DNA of 10,000 bases from Kiritimatiellota bacterium (GTDB lineage Bacteria > Verrucomicrobiota > Kiritimatiellia > JAAZAB01): contig VSJD01000309.1 of assembly GCA_008636095.1 (NCBI GenBank), forward strand, positions 1-10,000. The letters are read 5' to 3'. Made by a program: the position numbers and the translations under genes. Positions within the stretch are counted from its first letter, which is position 1. Every line of letters begins with the position of its first letter. Positions 1-6,141 of the stretch are shown piece by piece. The notes under the pieces are model-generated. The model saw only the letters and a program-made list of their open reading frames with translations, did not search any database and had not been told where the DNA came from.

Positions 1-2039
1 GCTGGTGGGTAATTGCCGACTTGAAGGGGCCGGGCTATGTTTCCCGATTCTGGTTTACGGGCGGCGAAACGGACCACAGGATCAGGCTCTATTTTGACAA
101 TGAAAAGTCTCCCAGGATTGACGCCACGATCCGCCAATTTTGTGGCGGGATGGAGCCTTTTTTGCCGCCGCTGGCCGCCGACGAAAATTTTTGCCGCTAT
201 AGTTATGTTCCCATTCCTTATTCCAAGCGCCTGATCATCATGGTCCAGGCCGGCGGCTACAAGCCCGGCGGGTGGCCGCGCGTCTTCCACCAGATCAATT
301 ACTCGGCTTTGCCTAAAGGAACCCGCATTGAAACCTTGCCAAGGAAACTCAGCGATGACGATAACCAGGCCTTGCAGTCTGTTCGGCGGGTCTGGACTGA
401 TCTTTCCGCCTGTACTCCGGTTGACGGAACGGTGACCCAGGCGGCGGTCTTGAATTTGCCGGCCGGCCAAAGCGGCGCATTACCCCGGATCGCTGGGCCC
501 GGCATGATCCGGGAAATACGGATAACACCGCGGACAGTTACGCCGTCACAGGTGGTTAATTGGGACAGTCTTCTGCGGGATGTTGTTTTCCGTATCCGCT
601 GGGATGATACGACCGCGGCCAGCGTGGAAGCGCCGATCGGTGATTTCTTCGGCAACGTCTGGCGGCGGGCAACATACCAGAGCATGTATTTCGGTTTAAG
701 CTCTAATACGCTGATTTCCCGGTTCCCGATGCCGTTTGCCAAGGCGGCTGAGCTTCAGCTTGAAAACCAGGGCACAAACGCGCTGGCCCTGGCGATTGAA
801 GTGGTAACCACGCCTATGGCTTGGGATGGGCGCTATGGTTATTTTCACGCCGCCTGGCGTCGTTCCACGCCGCAGGATATCGGTCGGCCGCATGAGATTC
901 TGGACGCTGTCGGAAAGGGGCGCTATGCCGGATGTATATTGAGCGCCACCACCTTGGACAAGAGTTTCTGGATGCTGGAAGGCGATGAAGTGATGTGGCG
1001 GGATGGTTCCATAACCCCCTTCTGGTGGGGGACGGGGCTGGAGGATTATTTCAACGGTGGCTGGTATTATCAGAATGTGCTGACGCGCCCCCTCCATGGA
1101 CTCCCGTTCAAAACATTTTTCCGCACGGTGCAATATCGTATTCACTTGCCTGACCCGGTCATGTTCCAGAAGTCATTTCGCATGATTTTCGAGCGCGGTC
1201 CCGACAATGCCAGTAGCGGCTGGCTGGAAAGTGTGGCCTATTATTATCTGGATCAGCCCCGGCCGGCCCCGGCCATCATCCTAACTCCCCAGGAACGCCG
1301 GCCGCCGGAGGATCAATTCGGGCAGGCCACCATTATGCAGGAATTGTGGAACTACGAGCGCTTCGGGGATTATGATGGCGCGTGCCAGTATATTGGCCGG
1401 TTCCTGGAAAAATATCCGGGCTTTCCGTTCGCCGGTGTGCTGAGATTACGACAGGCGGCTTACACCGAAAAAATTGACGGCTTTTCGGCTGCCAAGCCGG
1501 GATATGAAAAGATTCTGGCCACCGACACCAACACGCTGGTTCAACAGCAGGCGCGTATGTTGCTTTGGTTCCAGGAGAAGACGACGCGCGTCCTGGTGGG
1601 CGCCTATTGCAACACCGGCACGCGTATTTATTTAGATGGCCAACTTGTCGGTGAAGCGGGGAATCCCGAATGCATGGCGGTGATCGGTATGGAACTGCGG
1701 CCTGGGCGACATGTCTTGGCGTTGCAAAGCCAACACCATCCCTATCCATCATGGGTCCAGGTATGCCTGCGGACGCATGCTGGCGATGTCTTGACCACGC
1801 CGGCTTGGAAACACAGAGTGAATCCAACGGGTTCCTGGACGCAGCCGGATTATAATGACGTTGACTGGGTCACGGTTGGCGGCACGGGATGTAAGGGGCC
1901 ACCAGAGGAGCCGTATATCTGGGTGGAACCCAATGCTTTTATTGACATGCAATCCAAGGCTTCAGGTATCTGGTCCACGACGGATTGGCCGGATACGAAT
2001 AAGCCGATGAATTTTCGGCGTGAGTTTGAGGTGCAATGA
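1..2039 (+). CDS. DUF2961 / GH172-family glycoside hydrolase-like protein, 5'-partial, with C-terminal helical and beta-sandwich region
   Basis: The frame is open to the window edge (first whole codon at 3) and reads WWVIADLKGPGYVSRFWFTG, the usual N-terminal D-x-x-GPG-x-x-x-R-x-W block of DUF2961. The real start therefore lies upstream and the TTG at 21 is internal. Further family marks are APIGDFFG (near 633-656), the PMPF block near 727-738 and WGTGLEDYF (1026-1052). GH172 founders (difructose dianhydride I synthase/hydrolase and arabinan-acting relatives) use two glutamates about 21 residues apart. Here Glu at 978-980 (LEGDE) and Glu at 1041-1043 (LEDYF) have exactly that spacing, so the active site looks intact; matching them to the catalytic pair is from memory. 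After the core (about nt 1270) comes a TPR-like helical stretch (WNYERFGDYDGA, FLEKYPGFPFAG), then a beta-rich tail (about 1590-2039) with W-x-x-PDYNDVDW and FRREFEV, typical of galactose-binding-like jelly rolls. The likely substrate is a fructan, arabinan or other furanoside glycan; secretion cannot be judged without the N-terminus. No other gene of this operon is visible. Confidence 0.85.
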   Translation, partial: WWVIADLKGPGYVSRFWFTGGETDHRIRLYFDNEKSPRIDATIRQFCGGMEPFLPPLAADENFCRYSYVPIPYSKRLIIMVQAGGYKPGGWPRVFHQINYSALPKGTRIETLPRKLSDDDNQALQSVRRVWTDLSACTPVDGTVTQAAVLNLPAGQSGALPRIAGPGMIREIRITPRTVTPSQVVNWDSLLRDVVFRIRWDDTTAASVEAPIGDFFGNVWRRATYQSMYFGLSSNTLISRFPMPFAKAAELQLENQGTNALALAIEVVTTPMAWDGRYGYFHAAWRRSTPQDIGRPHEILDAVGKGRYAGCILSATTLDKSFWMLEGDEVMWRDGSITPFWWGTGLEDYFNGGWYYQNVLTRPLHGLPFKTFFRTVQYRIHLPDPVMFQKSFRMIFERGPDNASSGWLESVAYYYLDQPRPAPAIILTPQERRPPEDQFGQATIMQELWNYERFGDYDGACQYIGRFLEKYPGFPFAGVLRLRQAAYTEKIDGFSAAKPGYEKILATDTNTLVQQQARMLLWFQEKTTRVLVGAYCNTGTRIYLDGQLVGEAGNPECMAVIGMELRPGRHVLALQSQHHPYPSWVQVCLRTHAGDVLTTPAWKHRVNPTGSWTQPDYNDVDWVTVGGTGCKGPPEEPYIWVEPNAFIDMQSKASGIWSTTDWPDTNKPMNFRREFEVQ

Positions 2040-2069
2040 TCGGATTAATGTGGTTATATCAAAAAAATA

Positions 2070-2102
2070 TGCCCGCGAACCACGCGAAGGGAACGCGAAA
2101 AT
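2070..2102 (+). repeat. Left terminal inverted repeat, CGCGAA triplet
   Basis: This arm contains three CGCGAA hexamers starting at 2074, 2083 and 2094, spaced 9 and 11 bp, so they lie roughly on one face of the helix. It pairs with 2351-2383 with 29 of 33 positions complementary. The start is 30 bp after the stop codon of the upstream gene. Confidence 0.8.
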
Positions 2103-2113
2103 GGATACACTGA

Positions 2114-2323
2114 CGTCTTAAGCGCACCTACGAACCAGACTTTATTTGTTATGAAAAAATAATCATGGAAATTAAAGCTGTTTCTCAACTAACCGATGAA
2201 CACAGAGCGCAAGTAATCAATTATCTGCAGGCGACTGGATTTAAGCTCGGTTTATTGGTTAATTTTGGACATTATCCCAAGTTGGAATGGGAACGGTTGG
2301 CAAATACGAGAGAAAAACGATAA
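2114..2323 (+). pseudogene. GxxExxY protein (PDDEXK_3, PD-(D/E)XK superfamily), N-terminally truncated remnant
   Basis: This frame is open from just after a TGA at 2111 to the TAA at 2321-2323, giving about 69 residues. It reads [18 protein letters not shown] and then a Q-x-x-x-Y helix ([13 protein letters not shown]) followed by KLGLLVNFG and KLEWERL. This is the C-terminal half of GxxExxY proteins (about 125 residues). The core PD...(E)xK signature survives (PD at 2135-2140, E-I-K at 2168-2176), as does the following glutamine/tyrosine helix. The N-terminal helix carrying GxxExxY is absent and there is no room for it between the left repeat and the fragment. An ATG at 2165 could start a 52-residue peptide (end 2323), but it would lack the PD strand. 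I regard it as a decayed gene inside the element. The physiological role of intact GxxExxY proteins is not established. Confidence 0.75.
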
Positions 2324-2350
2324 ACATATAAAGGCGACTGCGTATTTATT

Positions 2351-2383
2351 ATATTCGCGTTCTTTTTGCGTGGTTCGCGGGCA
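2351..2383 (-). repeat. Right terminal inverted repeat
   Basis: This is the reverse complement of the left arm with four mismatches. On the plus strand it carries TTCGCG at 2354 and 2374 and a degenerate TTTGCG at 2365, mirroring the three CGCGAA units of the left arm. It runs straight into the downstream gene: the frame of the membrane protein is open through this arm back to the TAA at 2321, and a TTG at 2366 within the arm could be taken for a start. Confidence 0.8.
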
Positions 2384-2392
2384 AATCTTTTT

Positions 2393-3682
2393 ATGAAGAA
2401 ACAGCAGCAAATAGATCAAGTGGCAAAATCATGTTCCCCTCTGTGGATGCGGAATTTTGTCACCGGTGTTTTTATTCTGGGGGGAATATTGGCTGTTTGG
2501 GCTCTGATGCAAACGGGCACATCCGGCGAGGACACGGCCCGGATGAGCGCCATGGGGTGGGGGCAATATGCCGCAACCATTGTCGGTAACAAGACCATCG
2601 CCCTCTGGCATGCGGCGCTCATGACCTTGGGCGCGGGTGTGTGCCTGTGGATTCTGACTTCGCCCCGCTGGCGAGCCAAGGCCGTGTGCCAAGTCTGTGC
2701 TTGGGTGCTGGTCCTGGTCGTTGCGGGCGACGCCCTATGGCTTTCGCGTCACTACATCAAAACCATGCCGATGTCGGTGTTGGAGGAAAACGACGTGATC
2801 CGGATTTTAAAGTCCGATATGCCGGAACACCGCGTGGTCCTGGTTTCACAGGACGGATTCTATAATTTCTGGCTGACCTATGTTTTTCCTTATTATCACA
2901 TTCTTACCATGAATGTGACCCAGATGCCGCGTATGCCGGTTGATTACAAACGCTACATGGAAGTCGTCGGGGGGCACGTGCTCCGGTATTGGCAACTCTC
3001 GGCAGTGGGCTACATCCTGGCGCCGGCCCAGATCTGGGTCCAGATCCAAAACGACCCGGCCATGAAGGATGCGTTTGATATTGTTTATGCCTACAATGTG
3101 GTGCCGGCAGAAATGGGCGTAACGGTTGTTCCGGCTACGCCCACGGCGCCGGGACAGCATGTCATCCTGCGCCTGAAAAAGCCAAACCCCCGTTTTGCAC
3201 TGATCGCCGGGTGGCAGAAAACCGAGGACGACGAGGCGCTCCGGCAGATGGCAGTGCCGGAATTTGTTCCCTTTCAAAAGGTGCTGGTGGCTCCCGAAGC
3301 CGCCGAGGGGTTACCGGAACCGACGGGAACCGGCATTGTAGGCCAAGTTCAAATGGCCGAATACCGGCCGGGGTATATGAAACTCAAGGTTTCGGCCGAC
3401 CGGCCAGCCATCCTGCGAGTATCGGAAAAATATGACCGCGATTGGCGTGCCTGGATTGACCAGCAGTCCGTTCCTGTGCGGCGCGTGGATTTTATTTGTC
3501 AGGGGATTCTCGTATCATCACCGGGCCTGCATGAAGTCGTATTAAAATACGCTCCGGACAAAAGACAGTTGATCTTGCAGTGGCTCGGCATGCTGATTTG
3601 CCTGGGCGCTGGAATTGCGCTGATCGCAAAGGCTCAGAAGCGCAAAAACGATCCGCAGACGTGTTCCGCTCTGATGGGATAG
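2393..3682 (+). CDS. YfhO-type membrane protein, C-terminal half (apparently N-truncated)
   Basis: Starting at ATG 2393 the product is 429 residues. Hydrophobic segments lie at about residues 22-40, 68-88 and 98-117, followed by a long soluble, probably extracytoplasmic, part and one last membrane segment at about 393-415 with a basic tail (KAQKRK). The stretch after the third segment (GDALWLSRHYIK, FPYYHILTMNVTQMPRMP, YWQLSAVGYILAP) and the late block DRDWRAWIDQQSVPVRRVDF resemble the C-terminal half of large YfhO-like, GT-C-fold-associated membrane proteins, usually some 800 residues or more. Full YfhO proteins act in glycosylation of envelope polymers in Firmicutes; a role here is inference. 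The expected N-terminal bundle of about ten helices is missing, the start sits 10 bp outside the repeat arm, and no Shine-Dalgarno sequence precedes ATG 2393 or the next ATG at 2447. It may be a pseudogene fragment, or a naturally short relative. It converges with the dehydrogenase gene, 14 bp apart. Confidence 0.65.
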   Translation: MKKQQQIDQVAKSCSPLWMRNFVTGVFILGGILAVWALMQTGTSGEDTARMSAMGWGQYAATIVGNKTIALWHAALMTLGAGVCLWILTSPRWRAKAVCQVCAWVLVLVVAGDALWLSRHYIKTMPMSVLEENDVIRILKSDMPEHRVVLVSQDGFYNFWLTYVFPYYHILTMNVTQMPRMPVDYKRYMEVVGGHVLRYWQLSAVGYILAPAQIWVQIQNDPAMKDAFDIVYAYNVVPAEMGVTVVPATPTAPGQHVILRLKKPNPRFALIAGWQKTEDDEALRQMAVPEFVPFQKVLVAPEAAEGLPEPTGTGIVGQVQMAEYRPGYMKLKVSADRPAILRVSEKYDRDWRAWIDQQSVPVRRVDFICQGILVSSPGLHEVVLKYAPDKRQLILQWLGMLICLGAGIALIAKAQKRKNDPQTCSALMG

Positions 3683-3696
3683 GAGCGGTCTGGATT

Positions 3697-4734
3697 TCAG
3701 GTCCCATGCGGCAACATGACCGCCTTGATCACCGGCTGATTCCCTTTGACGATGCCTGCCAGCATGGCCTTTGCATTTTCAAAACCGAATGTGTGCGTAA
3801 CGAGTTTTTCCCCATCCACCAGCCCGTCCTTCAGCAGGCGCAGGGCGACCGGGAAATTGATGGCTGGTTCCGCAAACGCCGGACGCATACTAATTTTGCG
3901 GAAGATCATATCGTTGACATCCACTTCAATCTTGTTCTTGCCGCCGAAATGGAGGCCAAAAAAGGTAATTATGCCTCCAAAACGGATGATCTTAAACGCA
4001 TCCAGTATGCTGTGCGGCGGCGAACTGACAATGATCCGGTCCACACCATTGGGAAACTTTTTCTTGATCACATCTTCAACCGATTGTTTGAGGGTCTCAA
4101 TGGTCAAATCGCAACCGAACTCGTGGGCCAGCGCAAAGCGGGCTTTCTCCATGGGCAAATCGGCCGTCAATCCTGTAATGCCGACAAATCCCGCGCCCCG
4201 CAGTTTTGCCAGGCGCGCCGCCATCAGTCCCAGTGGCCCGTTGCCCAATACGACCACCGACCCGCCTAAGGGAATATCCGCAATCAGCACGGAAGTCAGG
4301 GAAACGGCCAGGGGCTCTGTCAGGCTGGCCGTTTTATAGTCCAGGCCCTCAAAGCGGTTAAGCAGGTTATAGCGCACGCACAGGTACTGGCCCATGCCGG
4401 GTTGGTTTTCCAGGTTAAACATAGTGCGGCAGAACTCGGGATGGCCGCTCTTGCAGTCCTCGCAGACCCCGCACATGGAGCAGTCTTCCACGATTACCTG
4501 GTCCCCGGGCTTGACATGAGTGACTTCCTTTCCGGTTTCCACAACTTCGCCGGCAATTTCGTGACCGAGAGCCATGGGCTGATCCGGCCAGTCGCGGACA
4601 AAGTTAATATCGGTTCCGCAGACCCCGCAAGCCCGGACCTTGACGATCACATGATTGGGGCCCGGTGCGCCAATATCCTGCTGACGTTCTTCAATCTTCA
4701 ATCCTTTTTTGCCGAACAGTCCTTTGCTTTGCAT
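3697..4734 (-). CDS. Zinc-dependent medium-chain (threonine/sorbitol dehydrogenase-like) alcohol dehydrogenase
   Basis: The 345-residue product has the normal MDR length and motifs: GVCGTD with catalytic-zinc Cys39, GHEIAGEVVE with His58/Glu59, and a structural-zinc cluster at Cys88, Cys91, Cys94 and Cys102 (Cys85 adjacent). It continues with EPLAV at 140-144 and the nucleotide-binding turn GNGPLG at 164-169. The enzyme should oxidise a secondary alcohol to a ketone, or the reverse, with NAD(P) in the cytoplasm; the substrate cannot be read from sequence. The start at ATG 4734 is chosen because GGGAGG lies 8 nt upstream; an in-frame TTG at 4767 lies inside a hairpin and is unlikely. The gene is last in the regulator-aminotransferase-dehydrogenase order, 78 bp after the aminotransferase stop. 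The pairing suggests the dehydrogenase makes or consumes the keto compound that the aminotransferase uses. L-threonine 3-dehydrogenase activity is possible but unsupported, since no partner lyase is present. Confidence 0.9.
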   Translation of the reverse strand: MQSKGLFGKKGLKIEERQQDIGAPGPNHVIVKVRACGVCGTDINFVRDWPDQPMALGHEIAGEVVETGKEVTHVKPGDQVIVEDCSMCGVCEDCKSGHPEFCRTMFNLENQPGMGQYLCVRYNLLNRFEGLDYKTASLTEPLAVSLTSVLIADIPLGGSVVVLGNGPLGLMAARLAKLRGAGFVGITGLTADLPMEKARFALAHEFGCDLTIETLKQSVEDVIKKKFPNGVDRIIVSSPPHSILDAFKIIRFGGIITFFGLHFGGKNKIEVDVNDMIFRKISMRPAFAEPAINFPVALRLLKDGLVDGEKLVTHTFGFENAKAMLAGIVKGNQPVIKAVMLPHGT

Positions 4735-4742
4735 GGCGTATG

Positions 4743-4748
4743 CCTCCC
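4743..4748 (-). promoter_or_regulatory. Ribosome binding site of the dehydrogenase gene
   Basis: On the minus strand GGGAGG lies 8 nt before ATG 4734. It fixes that start over the upstream in-frame TTG and sits only 4 nt from the foot of the 4753-4773 hairpin, so folding could affect access to it. Confidence 0.85.
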
Positions 4749-4752
4749 AATT

Positions 4753-4777
4753 CCGCGCTTGGTACAAGCGCGGCTAC
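4753..4777 (-). repeat. REP-like hairpin with GTAG foot
   Basis: CCGCGCTTG (4753-4761) and CAAGCGCGG (4765-4773) form a perfect 9-bp stem with a 3-nt loop. On the minus strand the stem is immediately preceded by GTAG (complement of 4774-4777). GTAG followed by a palindrome is the architecture of REP sequences mobilised by RAYT (Y1-type) transposases. The 7004-7066 element has the same foot with a different stem. A plain structural hairpin between two genes is the alternative; there is no T-run after it, so it is not an intrinsic terminator. Confidence 0.6.
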
Positions 4778-4784
4778 ACTGATA

Positions 4785-4813
4785 TCTGACCTCTGATTTC
4801 TGACCTCTGATTT
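4785..4813. repeat. 14-bp tandem repeat, two copies, reaching the aminotransferase stop codon
   Basis: TCTGACCTCTGATT at 4785-4798 is followed directly by a second copy at 4799-4812, and the base after it also repeats. The minus-strand sense is the AAATCAGAGGTCAG type of simple repeat, common between genes in several environmental phyla, where it spells QKSEVR-like peptides when translated. The second copy abuts and overlaps the first base of the aminotransferase stop codon at 4813-4815, so the repeat probably arose at, or replaced, the very end of that gene. Confidence 0.75.
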
Positions 4814-6141
4814 CAGCTCGCGCCATACAGCTTGGCGTCGCCGCCGGGGTAGATGACATCATCCGCATGGGCCAGGGCCACATCCAGATTGCCGAACACC
4901 TTTTGGAATGTACCCACGATCTTTTGCATCAGCGCCTTGCGGTTAGGCGGATGAATCCCATGCACGACGGTATATGTATCGCACAGGGATTGAGCCACTG
5001 GGAATTGGCAGGGATCGTAATTGTACGTAATGCCCTTGGCTTCGTTGACGCTCCACGGATACCCCGTGGCGCCATAACCCAGTTTGCTCTGAAACAGGTC
5101 CTGGGCCGGTACGGGCAGGGTCTGCCACTGGCCGACCAGCATGCCTTCCTTGAAAAGGGCTTTTTCGACGGCGATCCGGAACCGGCGCGGCTCACAATTC
5201 ACACCAGCTGCCTTGGGATCAAACCGGACATTGTACATGAAGTACACGTGTTTGCAGTCCGGCGGGCAATACGGCGGAATCACGCCCGGAATCTTGCGCA
5301 GTTCGCGGGTCAGGTAATTAGCGTTGGCGATGCGAACCTTGTTGTTTTTGTCGAGGTGCATCAATTGAGCCCGCGTCAGGGCGGCCGGTAATTCCTGGTT
5401 GCGATACATGTAGCCCAGGATGGATGCATTGTATTTCCGGCGGTGACTGACCTCGTCCACTTCGTCGCCGAAGCAACGGACCAGTGCGGCTTTTTTCATT
5501 AGGTTCTCGTCGTTGGTGATAAACAGGCCGCCTTCACCGCCACACAGGTTCTTGAAGTTGTTCAGACTGAAACAACCAATGTCGCCGAATGTGCCGACAT
5601 GCTTGCCTTTATACAGTGCGCCATGCGCCTGGCAGGCGTCCTCGATTACAAACAACTTGTGTTTTTTGGCGATCTGCAGGATCGGGTCCTTATCGGACGG
5701 CATACCCTGGATATCCACCGGAATAATGGCCTTGGTGCGTTCCGTGATGGCCGCTTCCAACTTTGCCGGATCCATGCAATAGGTCCGGGGGTCAATATCC
5801 ACGAAAACCGGAATGGCGTTCTGGTGGATGGCGCAGGAAGCGGAGGCCAGGAAAGTAAAGGCTGCCGTAATTACTTCGTCGCCCGGTCCCACGCCGCAGG
5901 CCGCCAGAGCCATGTGTAATGCCGCCGTACCACTGCAGGTGGTCAGGCAGTATTTTGAGCCCGTATAGGCGGCCCATTCCGTTTCCAGGGCTTTGACCTG
6001 CGGCGCGGTGCCGCCGGCCACGATGCCGCTGTCGAGCACCTGCTTGATCAGGCGCCGATCATCTCTGGTGATAATGGGCCAATTCTTGTAATCGGTCCGT
6101 TTTAACTCCGGTTGCCCTCCGTCAATGGCCAGTTGGGTCAT
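4813..6141 (-). CDS. DegT/DnrJ/EryC1/StrS-family PLP aminotransferase (StsC/AHBA-synthase-like)
   Basis: The 442-residue product has the fold type I sugar aminotransferase motifs: SGTAAL (70-75, phosphate binding), GPGDEVI, an IEDACQAHGA block with Asp168 (PLP ring nitrogen), and S-L-N-N-F-K-N-L with Lys197 as the Schiff-base lysine, followed by GGEGG. The opening IDGGQPE and the VDIDPRTYCMDP stretch are closest, from memory, to the subgroup of L-glutamine:scyllo-inosose aminotransferase and AHBA synthase rather than lipid A or pseudaminic-type members. The likely reaction is reversible transfer of an amino group to a keto-sugar or keto-cyclitol in the cytoplasm. The start at ATG 6141 has AAGGAGG 8 nt upstream and overlaps the regulator stop by 4 bp (ATGA). 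Phe196 stands before the lysine, where many members have Ser or Thr. The extended tail after about residue 400 suits the 420-440-residue subgroup. The dehydrogenase downstream probably acts in the same route. Confidence 0.9.
   Translation of the reverse strand: MTQLAIDGGQPELKRTDYKNWPIITRDDRRLIKQVLDSGIVAGGTAPQVKALETEWAAYTGSKYCLTTCSGTAALHMALAACGVGPGDEVITAAFTFLASASCAIHQNAIPVFVDIDPRTYCMDPAKLEAAITERTKAIIPVDIQGMPSDKDPILQIAKKHKLFVIEDACQAHGALYKGKHVGTFGDIGCFSLNNFKNLCGGEGGLFITNDENLMKKAALVRCFGDEVDEVSHRRKYNASILGYMYRNQELPAALTRAQLMHLDKNNKVRIANANYLTRELRKIPGVIPPYCPPDCKHVYFMYNVRFDPKAAGVNCEPRRFRIAVEKALFKEGMLVGQWQTLPVPAQDLFQSKLGYGATGYPWSVNEAKGITYNYDPCQFPVAQSLCDTYTVVHGIHPPNRKALMQKIVGTFQKVFGNLDVALAHADDVIYPGGDAKLYGAS

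Larger units (their letters stand above)
2070..2383. mobile_element. MITE-like non-autonomous element with 33-bp imperfect terminal inverted repeats around a GxxExxY gene remnant
   Basis: The stretch between the GH172-like gene and the membrane-protein gene begins and ends with the same sequence in opposite orientation. The outer 16 bases (TGCCCGCGAACCACGC, 2070-2085) recur perfectly inverted at 2368-2383, and the match continues inward to 33 bp with four mismatches. AT-rich flanks extend the similarity slightly outward (A-run before 2070, T-run after 2385). The interior is AT-richer than the neighbouring genes and holds the C-terminal half of a GxxExxY protein. I see no transposase and no clear target-site duplication, so the element would have to be mobilised in trans, or be a rearrangement scar or an assembly join at a dispersed repeat. 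From memory, GxxExxY genes in PVC bacteria are often set among short C[A/G]CGAA-type repeats, which fits. Confidence 0.65.

Noticed and set aside
299..1827. Several minus-strand open frames within the GH172-like gene
   Set aside because: They overlap one another and oppose a gene whose family motifs are continuous; low-complexity Arg/Pro-rich translations typical of antisense frames.
2366..2392. TTG at 2366 as the start of the membrane protein
   Set aside because: It lies within the inverted-repeat arm, has no ribosome site, and adds nine residues encoded by the repeat. ATG 2393 is preferred, though it is also weak.
3674..3723. Inverted repeats at the convergent gene ends (ATGGGA/TCCCAT and GCGGTC/GACCGC)
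   Set aside because: Arms are 6 bp with long loops, the two interlock, lie partly in coding sequence, and no T-run follows; likely chance.
3580..4269. 229-codon plus-strand open frame opposite the dehydrogenase gene
   Set aside because: It lies antisense to a gene with intact zinc and nucleotide-binding motifs and overlaps the end of the membrane-protein gene; its translation shows no recognisable domain. A shadow of the real reading frame.
4735..4767. TTG at 4767 as the start of the dehydrogenase
   Set aside because: It falls inside the 4753-4773 hairpin, whereas ATG 4734 has GGGAGG 8 nt upstream and matches the usual MDR N-terminus.
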